Shown: one piece after another, positions 1 through 6,145 of the stretch
Position numbering within the stretch: the first letter of the stretch is position 1
Layout of the letters: each line of letters opens with the position of its first letter
Assembly (NCBI GenBank): GCA_934271245.1
Contig: CAKQQY010000034.1
Span: 1-16,478 of the forward strand
Length of the DNA stretch: 16,478 nucleotides
Reading direction: 5' to 3'
Origin: an uncultured Clostridia bacterium
GTDB taxonomy: Bacteria > Bacillota > Clostridia > Christensenellales > Borkfalkiaceae
The notes under the pieces: generated by a model
Told to the model about the DNA's origin: nothing
The model's database searches: none
Seen by the model: the letters and a program-made list of their open reading frames with translations, nothing else
Made by a program: the position numbers and the translations under genes

Positions 1-77
1 AACCACTGAAAAAGACATCGACAATTTTGTCGGTGTCTTTTTGTATTACGCGAAAGTAAACGGGCGGGGGATTTGAA
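1..77. repeat. 77-bp direct repeat, copy 1
   Basis: Identical base for base to 231-307, with a period of 230 bp. Copy 1 touches the window edge, so the repeat may extend further left. It begins AACCACTGAA, contains a long terminator-like hairpin, and ends GGGCGGGGGATTTGAA, after which the copies diverge. Read on the minus strand, its end resembles the 3' half of a tRNA T-arm followed by a terminator, but no complete tRNA can be folded. Perfect identity in non-coding DNA suggests recent duplication or gene conversion. Confidence 0.93.
9..42. terminator. Terminator hairpin in repeat copy 1 (works in both directions)
   Basis: The stem AAAAAGACATCGACA (9-23) pairs with TGTCGGTGTCTTTTT (28-42). 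That is 15 pairs with one G-T wobble and a 4-base loop. The stem starts with an A-run and ends with a T-run, so it has intrinsic-terminator form on both strands. The gene it would terminate on the plus strand lies left of the window. Confidence 0.75.
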
Positions 78-158
78 CCTCCTGATTTACTCTCTATAAG
101 TCCGCTTTTCGCCAACGAATAACGGGTATTAAGAAAATCTCGCGGGCGAAAAGGGATC

Positions 159-186
159 GCCGTCCGCCGCAGGCGGCGGCCTTTTT
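159..186 (+). terminator. GC-rich terminator-like hairpin
   Basis: GCCG (159-162) pairs with CGGC (177-180) and CCGCC (164-168) with GGCGG (172-176), with T163 bulged and a GCA loop. CTTTTT follows at once. This is a 9-pair GC stem plus T-run on the plus strand. It lies in the spacer between the 77-bp repeats with no visible upstream gene. Confidence 0.55.
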
Positions 187-198
187 GCAAAGCAAAAA
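182..198. repeat. Short hairpin repeat TTTTTGCAAAGCAAAAA, copy 1
   Basis: Perfect 7-pair inverted repeat (TTTTTGC / GCAAAAA) with an AAA loop. The same motif recurs at 371-385 and a related TTTTGCAAAA lies near 399-408. In both full copies it comes after a GC hairpin with T-run, suggesting a composite intergenic repeat family. Confidence 0.5.
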
Positions 199-230
199 AT
201 AACCCGAAGAAAATTCCTACCCCTCCCCGC

Positions 231-307
231 AACCACTGAAAAAGACATCGACAATTTTGTCGGTGTCTTTTTGTATTACGCGAAAGTAAACGGGCGGGGG
301 ATTTGAA
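231..307. repeat. 77-bp direct repeat, copy 2
   Basis: Second perfect copy of 1-77. It is preceded by a C-rich tract (CCCCTCCCCGC, about 220-230). It is followed by AATATCTGTGG, where copy 1 continues CCTCCTGATT. The 153-bp spacer between copies has no gene. Confidence 0.93.
239..272. terminator. Terminator hairpin in repeat copy 2
   Basis: Same 15-pair stem and 4-base loop as at 9-42, duplicated with the 77-bp repeat. On the minus strand it lies downstream of the AraC gene and could be a backup terminator for it. Confidence 0.7.
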
Positions 308-326
308 AATATCTGTGGCGAAGCCG

Positions 327-352
327 AAAAAAGTTGCCTGCGGCAAGTTTTT
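327..352. terminator. Bidirectional terminator-like hairpin downstream of the AraC gene
   Basis: TTGCC (334-338), loop TGC, and GGCAA (342-346) form a 5-pair stem. It is flanked by an A-run on the left (327-332) and a T-run on the right (348-352), so each strand ends in a T-run. On the minus strand it lies about 70 bp past the AraC stop codon and is the likeliest terminator for that gene. Confidence 0.5.
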
Positions 353-370
353 AAGAGGCTGACCGAAGTC

Positions 371-385
371 TTTTGCAAAGCAAAA
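371..385. repeat. Short hairpin repeat TTTTGCAAAGCAAAA, copy 2
   Basis: Second copy of the inverted repeat seen at 182-198, here 6 pairs with an AAA loop. It is followed by more A residues, then by another self-complementary TTTTGCAAAA near 399-408. Confidence 0.45.
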
Positions 386-409
386 AAATCAAATGCGTTT
401 TTGCAAAAG

Positions 410-428
410 CCGAAAAATCAGTTTTCGG
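410..428 (-). terminator. Hairpin spanning the AraC stop codon
   Basis: CCGAAAA (410-416) pairs with TTTTCGG (422-428) around a 5-base loop that contains part of the minus-strand TGA stop. On the minus strand it is followed by CTTTTG, a poor T-run, so it is a weak terminator or 3'-end stabilising stem at best. Confidence 0.35.
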
Positions 429-1224
429 AATGAGTTTGTCTGTATTTTTTCGGGGATACGCCCGTACTTTTTTTAAAAAAAGTCGTAAATTGGTAATAAT
501 CGTTATATCCGCAAATCTGAGAGATTTCGATTAAAGGAGCGTCGCTGTGCAAAAGTTGTTTTTTCGCAAGGTCCAGCCGCTTATCCAAAATATACTTTTT
601 AGGCGAAACTCCCGTCTGTTTTTTAAATAAAACTCTGAAATGGTCTACGCTGTATCCTATCGACTGCGCCAACTGATTAAAATCTATCGAGTCGGTAAAA
701 TAGTCGTTAATATAGTTTATCGCCTGATTTATCGAATAATCTTCTTTTTGCAGGTTAAAATATTTTCGTTTTATATAAATAACCAACTCGGTTAAAAGAG
801 CGTTGATGGTAAAATTAAATCCGAACAATTTGTTTTCGTATTCTTTTAAAATTTTATCCGCGTATTTTTGAATCGTTCCGTCGGCGTCTTCGAAAGAACA
901 AGTTTTTAAGGACAAGGCGTCGGGAAGATCGAACACGATAGCGAAAACTTTTGACGAACCGACTAGTTTCTCGTTGTGAACGACGTAAGGTTCGTAGATA
1001 ACGAAACGGTTGTCTTTAACGGTAAACCGATTGCTGTTTTCATTAAGCGTTTTTGCGCTGTAGACTAACGGTTTATTTAATTTCGGTTGTTCCGCCGCTT
1101 CTACGTAAGAAGTGTCTCCCTGGGCGTGATAATAAAAAACCAATTCGTACGAAGAATGATAGTGCGATTTGGTTGTTTTTCCTTTATTCGTCGTCGTGTT
1201 TACTATATATTGATAATTTACCAT
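418..1224 (-). CDS. AraC-family transcriptional regulator with cupin-like sensor domain
   Basis: This is a 268-residue cytosolic DNA-binding regulator. The N-terminal half is a cupin-like effector domain, with a histidine cluster at residues 21-27 (HYHSSYE) typical of sugar-sensing AraC proteins. The C-terminal ~100 residues (about 165-262) hold the paired helix-turn-helix of the family, with LAQSIGYSVDHFRVLFKKQ in the first half and ISQICGYNDYYQFTTFFKK in the second, each followed by TGVSPKKY. It is divergent from the sugar-transport operon, the usual arrangement for a local activator responding to an imported saccharide. The ATG at 1224 sits behind GGGGA and a strong promoter that leaves a leader of only about 15 nt. 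Length is normal for the family. The family call is firm, while target and effector are inferred. Confidence 0.95.
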   Translation of the reverse strand: MVNYQYIVNTTTNKGKTTKSHYHSSYELVFYYHAQGDTSYVEAAEQPKLNKPLVYSAKTLNENSNRFTVKDNRFVIYEPYVVHNEKLVGSSKVFAIVFDLPDALSLKTCSFEDADGTIQKYADKILKEYENKLFGFNFTINALLTELVIYIKRKYFNLQKEDYSINQAINYINDYFTDSIDFNQLAQSIGYSVDHFRVLFKKQTGVSPKKYILDKRLDLAKKQLLHSDAPLIEISQICGYNDYYQFTTFFKKSTGVSPKKYRQTHSEN

Positions 1225-1245
1225 ATCGTCCCCGTTTTTTGTAGT

Positions 1246-1274
1246 AGTGTAGCATTTTAATAAAAATTTGTCAA
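1246..1274 (-). promoter_or_regulatory. Sigma-A promoter of the AraC gene
   Basis: On the minus strand a perfect -35 TTGACA (1274-1269) is separated by 17 bp from the -10 TACACT (1251-1246). TGC sits just before the -10, giving an extended TGn element. The predicted start is near 1239, about 15 nt before the ATG at 1224. Confidence 0.75.
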
Positions 1275-1290
1275 TAGAGAAAAAAGGACC

Positions 1291-1307
1291 AAATCACGGA
1301 AAATCAC
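1291..1307. promoter_or_regulatory. Candidate AraC operator: AAATCAC direct repeat, 10-bp phase
   Basis: AAATCAC occurs at 1291-1297 and 1301-1307, exactly one helical turn apart, between the two divergent promoters. AraC-type proteins bind direct repeats with each HTH in successive major grooves. The centre lies roughly 65 bp upstream of the likely operon start, a typical activator position. This is an inference from placement and phasing. Confidence 0.3.
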
Positions 1308-1330
1308 AATTTTTATCCCTAATTTTTATA

Positions 1331-1359
1331 TTGTTATATAATATTGTTTATTATAAAAT
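1331..1359 (+). promoter_or_regulatory. Likely operon promoter (AT-rich)
   Basis: TTGTTA (1331-1336), 17 bp, TAAAAT (1354-1359) is the best-spaced sigma-A pair, placing the start near 1366. An overlapping perfect TATAAT lies at 1337-1342 but has no good -35. The weak -35 would fit an activator-dependent promoter. The exact hexamers are uncertain in this AT-rich tract. Confidence 0.5.
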
Positions 1360-1418
1360 AGACGCAAGAAACCTTGCTTGCAAGGGTTTGTAACTTCTAA
1401 GTAACTAAAGAAACGTTG

Positions 1419-1450
1419 CCGCAAAACCAGAAAGAGCGTTTGCGGTTTTT
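1419..1450 (+). terminator. Terminator-like hairpin in the operon leader (possible attenuator)
   Basis: CCGCAAA (1419-1425) pairs with TTTGCGG (1439-1445), with one further C-G pair past a bulged A, and TTTTT follows at once (1446-1450). It lies between the operon promoter and the first gene. The upstream gene points away, so there is no other transcript for it to end. A small hairpin, GCAAG-AAAC-CTTGC, lies at 1364-1377. Conditional termination of the operon is plausible, but no known riboswitch or T-box motif is recognised. Confidence 0.5.
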
Positions 1451-1503
1451 ACGATTTTGCTTTATATGAAGGATATTTTTCCGCAGGATCAACCTGTCTT
1501 AAA

Positions 1504-1509
1504 AAGGAG
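1504..1509 (+). promoter_or_regulatory. Ribosome binding site deciding a TTG start
   Basis: AAGGAG with a 7-nt spacer to TTG at 1517. No comparable site precedes the in-frame ATG at 1466, so this site argues that translation of the first permease begins at the TTG. Confidence 0.65.
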
Positions 1510-1516
1510 TACGATT

Positions 1517-2452
1517 TTGACTTTTAAAAAGAACAAAAGAAAATGGAATAGCAGAGATTTATCGCTGTTCGTAATGGCTTCGTTCAGCATAATTTTTCTT
1601 GCGGTGTTTTCATACGCGCCGTTATTCGGGCTTAGTCTTGCGTTTAAGGACGGAGATTATAAACTGAATTTGTTAAAAGCGATTACGGAAACGCCCTGGG
1701 TGGGGCTGAATAATTTTTCGGCGTTTTTACAAGACCCGAATTTTTTTGACGCGATGATGAACACGATCGTTTTAAACCTTATAATGTTGCTCATAAATTT
1801 TCCCGCGCCCATTCTTTTCGCGTTGCTTATAAACGAAGTCAGGCACGACAAATATAAAAACGTGGTTCAGACGGTAGCGAACTTTCCGCATTTTATATCC
1901 TGGGTAATATTCGGCGGAATGATTATCGCGATGACGGATATGACCACCGGTATTATAAACCCGATTCTTAACGCGTTGGGTTTAAGTTCCGCGGATAACC
2001 CCGTTAACATTCAGGGAGAAAGTTACGCCTGGGCAACGGTAATAATATCGTCGCTTATAAAGGGCGTCGGTTGGGGGTCAATCGTTTACGTTGCCGCAAT
2101 ATCCGGTATCGACGGGAATATGTACGAAGCGGCGGAACTCGACGGCGCTAATCGTTTTCAAAAAGTAATATATATCACTCTTCCCGGAATCGCCCCGACG
2201 ATAACGGTTTTTGCGCTTCTCAGCGTAAGCAACTTACTTAAAAATTCCTTCGACCAGTTCTACGTTTTGCAGAACTCGCTGAATATTTCTAAAATGGAAG
2301 TTCTTGCTACTTACGTTTACAAAACGGGTCTGACGCAGCGGAGATACTCTTACGCGTCCGCTCTCGGATTGTTTAATTCGGTCGTTTCGGTAATTTTACT
2401 CGTTATATCGAATACTATAAGCAAAAAATTGACGGGCAGAGGGGTGTTGTAA
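1517..2452 (+). CDS. Sugar ABC transporter permease, LplB type
   Basis: This is an inner-membrane subunit of a binding-protein-dependent carbohydrate importer (CUT1/LplB-like). I chose TTG at 1517 as start because AAGGAG lies at 1504-1509, seven bases upstream, and because the resulting N-terminus (TFKKNKRKWNSRDL, then the first membrane helix) fits the family. That gives 311 residues, a usual length. In-frame ATG 1466 and TTG 1457 lack a ribosome binding site and add an atypical segment. Six hydrophobic segments are apparent. The ATPase-docking EAA loop begins at about residue 204 (EAAELDGANRF, then LPGIAP). It pairs with the next permease, whose ATG is one base beyond this stop. No ATPase gene is present, so a shared MsmX-like ATPase is expected. 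Confidence 0.93.
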   Translation: MTFKKNKRKWNSRDLSLFVMASFSIIFLAVFSYAPLFGLSLAFKDGDYKLNLLKAITETPWVGLNNFSAFLQDPNFFDAMMNTIVLNLIMLLINFPAPILFALLINEVRHDKYKNVVQTVANFPHFISWVIFGGMIIAMTDMTTGIINPILNALGLSSADNPVNIQGESYAWATVIISSLIKGVGWGSIVYVAAISGIDGNMYEAAELDGANRFQKVIYITLPGIAPTITVFALLSVSNLLKNSFDQFYVLQNSLNISKMEVLATYVYKTGLTQRRYSYASALGLFNSVVSVILLVISNTISKKLTGRGVL

Positions 2453-2453
2453 G

Positions 2454-3323
2454 ATGAAATCCAAAGTAAAAATGAACGCCTTTGACCGGGTTAATTATAT
2501 TCTTTTAGGACTGTTTGCCGTTATAACGTTATATCCGTTTATATACGTTATAGCAGGCTCACTTAACAACGGTATGGACTACTCGGGCGGCGGAGTGTGG
2601 CTTTTCCCGAGAGAATTTACTTTTGCAAACTACACCGTAGTATTTAAAGACGGCGGATTCTGGCATTCCTTTTTTAACACCGTCGTGATAACGATAATCG
2701 GAACGTGTTGCGCATTATTGTTTACGTCCGTCGTTGCGTACGCTATGAGTAACAGACGGTTACCTTATCGGTCCGTTTTTCAGTGGCTGAATCTTTTCGC
2801 CATGTTTTTCAGCGGCGGACTGATCCCTTACTTTTTCATTATAAATTTGTTGGGGTTATACGACAATTTTCTGGTTTATATCGTGCCGAGCGTATATTCC
2901 GTTTACAATATGATAATTATTTCGAGTTTCTTTAAGGGAATTCCCGAAGAACTCCGGGAAGCGGCGGTAATCGACGGCGCGGGAGAGTTCCGAATATGGT
3001 TTGCGATATATATTCCGCTTTCAAAACCCGTGCTTGCGACCGTCGGATTATGGCTTGCGACGGGGTTCTGGAACAGTTATTTCGCCACGATGGTTTACAC
3101 GAGGGGCGGGAGTCTGTCCACGTTGCAGTATTATTTAATGAAAATGATAAAGCAAGCAAGGGTCGATACGGGCGGAATGGACCCGTCGCTTATCGAACAG
3201 ACGACTTCGCAGACCATTTCGTTTGCGGCAATCGTTATAGCGACGCTTCCCGTTTTGTTTGTTTATCCGTTTATACAAAAATACTTTGCGAAAGGTATAA
3301 TGATAGGTTCTTTGAAAGGTTAA
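2454..3323 (+). CDS. Sugar ABC transporter permease, YtcP/LplC type
   Basis: This is the second membrane subunit of the importer, 289 residues with about six transmembrane segments. The first lies near residues 15-35 and is followed by a loop of the type GSLNNGMDYSGGGVWLFPREFT, split here as GSLNNGM and VWLFPREFTFANY, characteristic of YtcP-like permeases. The EAA loop starts at about residue 169 (EAAVIDGAGEFRIWF, then IPLSKP). The C-terminus ends in KYFAKGIMIGSLKG, the typical end of this subfamily. The start lies one base after the upstream stop, indicating translational coupling. In characterised relatives such pairs import oligosaccharides such as rhamnogalacturonan or uronic-acid fragments. 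The substrate here is not determinable from sequence. Confidence 0.94.
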   Translation: MKSKVKMNAFDRVNYILLGLFAVITLYPFIYVIAGSLNNGMDYSGGGVWLFPREFTFANYTVVFKDGGFWHSFFNTVVITIIGTCCALLFTSVVAYAMSNRRLPYRSVFQWLNLFAMFFSGGLIPYFFIINLLGLYDNFLVYIVPSVYSVYNMIIISSFFKGIPEELREAAVIDGAGEFRIWFAIYIPLSKPVLATVGLWLATGFWNSYFATMVYTRGGSLSTLQYYLMKMIKQARVDTGGMDPSLIEQTTSQTISFAAIVIATLPVLFVYPFIQKYFAKGIMIGSLKG

Positions 3324-3333
3324 GGAGAAAAAA

Positions 3334-5208
3334 ATGAAAATAATCAAAAAATTAGCGACTGCTTTTTTAGTCGGGTGCGTTTGCATGAACGTTTTCGTCG
3401 GTTGCGGAGGCGAAACGGGGCTTCATTATCCCGATTACCCGACGGCGAATTCCGATTCGGAAAGTTGGGAACAATGGGAAGACTACGATTCTTCGCAGCT
3501 TACTATCGACTGGTACGTGGATTATTCCTCGTTCGCCTGGATCGGCGCGGACGCTTCCATAGTATCTAACATGATAAAAGAAAAAACGGGCATAACGATA
3601 AACTTTATGACGCCCGTAACCGACGACGGCACGCAGTTGAATACCCTTATCGCGGGGAATAAACTTCCCGACGTTATAACCATACTTGCCAACGGCGCAG
3701 AACGCGTTCAACTCGCCGAAGAAAACTACGCTTATCCCATAAACGAACTTTCCGCCCGCTGGGCGCCGCGGCTTATGAATAAAATCGACCCCGAAATAAC
3801 CAACTATTTCGGCGCGTCCGACGGTATGTTGTACGGCTTACCGAGCCATTTTTACACCAAAACGGATATGACCGCGTATGAAAATCAGGGACACGAACTG
3901 CTTTCCAACGGCGCGATAGTCGCAAGAAAAGATTACGTCGAAGCGTACCTTGCGTATATGAAAGGAAAAAATTCTGCGTGGGACGAAAAAGAAGTCACCA
4001 CCCCGCAAGGTTTTATAGATATGTGCGTGTGGGTAAAAGAAAAATATAACCTGCGCGACAATAACCCGACGGTTTGCCTTGCGCCTTTCGAAACGACCAA
4101 CACTACTTCGGGGAATAAAGCGATAAACTGGCTTATGGAATATTTTAACGTAATGCCGGAATCCGCCGACGGGAATTTAAGTTATCAGTACGAAGACGAA
4201 AGATTTTTCGAAATGATGGAATTCCTTAACGCGCTGTATAATAAAAAACTCATTATAAGCAGCAACTTTACGACTTCCCCGGGGCAGGTAGGTACTTACA
4301 TTCAGAACGGACTTCCTTTCGTGTGCGTGTTGTCTCCGCAGGACTACGCGGCGAACTTTAAAGAATGGAATCTTAAAAACTTAAACGAAGACGGCAAATG
4401 GAAAGGCGACGTTTCGAAAGAATACGTTCCCATAGTTCTGACGAATAAAGACGGCGAAGCGCCGCAGTTACGTTCGCTTGCCGGTAACGGATACAGATTT
4501 ACCATGATAACGGCGAACTGCAAAAGACCGGACAGAGTAATAAAACTTTTCGATTATCTGTGGTCGGAAGAAGGTCGCAAATTGCTGTATTACGGAATCG
4601 AAAACGTAACTTACACCTATACCGAACCTACGCAATTATATCCTTACGGGCTTATGAACTGGACGGATACCGTTAAAACGGCTTTCAACGAAAATCAACA
4701 CGGGCAGTACGGAATGCTCAACAGTTTCGTTTTCCTGACTAACCCTATGTTCAGTTATCTGACGCAGGAAAGCGGGTATCCTTTCAACAATTATACGAGT
4801 TACGTAAACTATAACTTAAAAGCGGCTCTGGGCGATTACGTTTATAATCATACAGAACTTGAATTTCCGCTCGATACTTCCGATGCGAAATACGGAAGTA
4901 TGATAAGCCTTCGTTCGAAACTTTATAACCTGTGGATAGAGTATATTCCGAAAATTATAATGGCGGAAAATTCCGACGGGGCGAGAAGCAAGTGGGCGGA
5001 AGGGCTCGATTACGCCGAAAAATACGGTTATAAACAACTCACCGAATGGCAAAACGAAGCGTTCAAAAAATACAAAACGAAAAACGGGATTATTTACGCT
5101 TATCCCGCAAACGACGAAAATTCAAATTATAAAAACATTAAAGTAGATTCTGTTTTCGGCGACGTCGGCAGATACGCCAAAGTACCCGAACACATAGCGA
5201 TAAAATAA
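3334..5208 (+). CDS. Lipoprotein extracellular solute-binding protein of the sugar importer
   Basis: This is a 624-residue surface lipoprotein that captures the sugar for the two upstream permeases. The N-terminus has a KIIKK charged start, a hydrophobic stretch and a lipobox FVGC with the likely lipidated Cys24. A second LVGC at 12-15 is too close to the start. The mature part follows the LplA/LipO plan: an early strand (LTIDWYVDYSSFAW), TGITINFMTP, then NKLPDVITI, and later a segment on regular lengths of helix ending with WAEGLDYAEKYGYKQLTEWQ. It is longer than the common ~500-residue members, which suggests a larger oligosaccharide or extra loops. The SD AAGGAG lies eleven bases after the upstream stop region, and the gene is part of the same operon. 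Family confidence is high and ligand unknown. Confidence 0.93.
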   Translation: MKIIKKLATAFLVGCVCMNVFVGCGGETGLHYPDYPTANSDSESWEQWEDYDSSQLTIDWYVDYSSFAWIGADASIVSNMIKEKTGITINFMTPVTDDGTQLNTLIAGNKLPDVITILANGAERVQLAEENYAYPINELSARWAPRLMNKIDPEITNYFGASDGMLYGLPSHFYTKTDMTAYENQGHELLSNGAIVARKDYVEAYLAYMKGKNSAWDEKEVTTPQGFIDMCVWVKEKYNLRDNNPTVCLAPFETTNTTSGNKAINWLMEYFNVMPESADGNLSYQYEDERFFEMMEFLNALYNKKLIISSNFTTSPGQVGTYIQNGLPFVCVLSPQDYAANFKEWNLKNLNEDGKWKGDVSKEYVPIVLTNKDGEAPQLRSLAGNGYRFTMITANCKRPDRVIKLFDYLWSEEGRKLLYYGIENVTYTYTEPTQLYPYGLMNWTDTVKTAFNENQHGQYGMLNSFVFLTNPMFSYLTQESGYPFNNYTSYVNYNLKAALGDYVYNHTELEFPLDTSDAKYGSMISLRSKLYNLWIEYIPKIIMAENSDGARSKWAEGLDYAEKYGYKQLTEWQNEAFKKYKTKNGIIYAYPANDENSNYKNIKVDSVFGDVGRYAKVPEHIAIK

Positions 5209-5232
5209 ATAATATACTTACGGAGTTAAAAA

Positions 5233-6126
5233 ATGCTGCACAAAATAATACTTGATACCGACATAGGCGACGATATAGACGACGCAATCGCGTTGGCGTT
5301 GGGGGTAAAATGCCCCGAACTTGACGTGAAAGGAGTCGTCACCACTTACAGAAACAGCGTTATGCGTTCTAAAATAGCCAAGGCGATTTTAGAAGAATTA
5401 GGGAAAGAAACCGTTCCCGTAGTTCAGGGGTTAGACGACCCTATAAAACAGCCGTATTATTATTTCCCGTACGAAAAAATCGAAGAAAACGGCAAACCGA
5501 TTATAGGACATTTCGAAGAATATATGGAAAAATACGAGTGTTCCGAAAAAGACGGAATCGAATTTATGGCTGAAACCATAAGACAAAACCCCGACGAAAT
5601 ATCGCTCGTCTGCATAGGACCTTTAACCGATATCGCGGCGTTGATAAAAAAGTACCCCGACGATTACGAAAAGGTTAAAGAAGTAATAATAATGGGCGGC
5701 AGAATAGGAGAAAAAAGACCCGAATGGAACATTAAGTGCGACCCCGAAGCCGCAGATATCGTTTTATCGTCCGAAAAAAACATAAAACTCGTTCCGCTCG
5801 ACGTAACGCTTAAATGCGTATTCGATCAGGAACAGGTAAACAGATTATATAACGATACATATAACACGCGTCTCAGCAAAATGATACAGACGTGGCTTAA
5901 TAACACCAAACACAAAAGTTTGCCCATTTTACACGATCCGTTGGCGCTCTCTTGCGTTTTCGCCGATTTCTGCGAATTTGAAGAGATGAAAATCAGAGTC
6001 GGGCTGACCGATTCCGAAAGGGGTTGCACTTTAACGGACGACGAAAAAGGGAAATCCGTTTTAGTGGCGACGAAAGTCGATAATATAGGATTTGCGAATT
6101 ACGTTTGCGACGGTCTGTGCCGTTAA
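5233..6126 (+). CDS. Nucleoside hydrolase family protein (inosine-uridine type)
   Basis: This is a 297-residue cytosolic enzyme of the nucleoside hydrolase superfamily, which cleaves N-ribosidic bonds using a Ca2+ held by an aspartate cluster. The sequence shows the N-terminal cluster DTDIGDDIDDAIAL (residues 8-21), the GPLTDIA motif, IIMGGR, the ribose-binding EWNIKCDPEAA (Asn166 region), and the active-site His234-Asp235 in HDP. All key positions are present, so it should be active. There is no signal peptide. The SD is CGGAG. It follows the importer and precedes exported proteins in one operon, so it probably acts on an imported product. Whether that is a true nucleoside or another riboside-like glycoside in this locus is inference. 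Confidence 0.92.
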   Translation: MLHKIILDTDIGDDIDDAIALALGVKCPELDVKGVVTTYRNSVMRSKIAKAILEELGKETVPVVQGLDDPIKQPYYYFPYEKIEENGKPIIGHFEEYMEKYECSEKDGIEFMAETIRQNPDEISLVCIGPLTDIAALIKKYPDDYEKVKEVIIMGGRIGEKRPEWNIKCDPEAADIVLSSEKNIKLVPLDVTLKCVFDQEQVNRLYNDTYNTRLSKMIQTWLNNTKHKSLPILHDPLALSCVFADFCEFEEMKIRVGLTDSERGCTLTDDEKGKSVLVATKVDNIGFANYVCDGLCR

Positions 6127-6145
6127 AAATCCTTGGGGGAAAATT

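Larger units (their letters stand above)
78..230. other. Gene-free spacer between the 77-bp repeats
   Basis: I see no credible coding region here on either strand. It holds the GC-rich terminator-like hairpin at 159-186 and the short inverted repeat at 182-198, and ends in a C-rich tract. With both 77-bp repeats and the hairpins to 417, the first 417 bases are a gene-free repeat cluster. Confidence 0.6.

Noticed and set aside
61..85. tRNA gene on the minus strand
   Set aside because: The T-loop-like TTCAAAT and C-rich 3' arm are there, but no matching acceptor 5' strand, D-arm or anticodon arm can be found upstream. It is at most a fragment.
1..307. CRISPR array
   Set aside because: There are only two copies of a 77-bp unit with a 153-bp spacer, much too long for a CRISPR repeat, and no cas genes.
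1053..1244. 63-residue plus-strand open frame over the AraC start
   Set aside because: It overlaps the conserved cupin region of the AraC gene in antisense, has no ribosome binding site and no recognisable sequence.
1466..1468. ATG as start of the first permease
   Set aside because: There is no ribosome binding site upstream, just after a terminator-like T-run, whereas the TTG at 1517 has AAGGAG at ideal spacing and a family-like N-terminus. It remains possible.
1360..1516. Known riboswitch or T-box in the leader
   Set aside because: I see no T-box sequence and no conserved core of a known riboswitch class, only a terminator-like stem and a small hairpin.
6092..6145. Upstream ATG at 6092 as the start of the secreted beta-sandwich protein
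   Set aside because: It would overlap the nucleoside hydrolase gene and place 18 residues before a perfect signal peptide. ATG 6146 has GGGGGA and begins that signal peptide.
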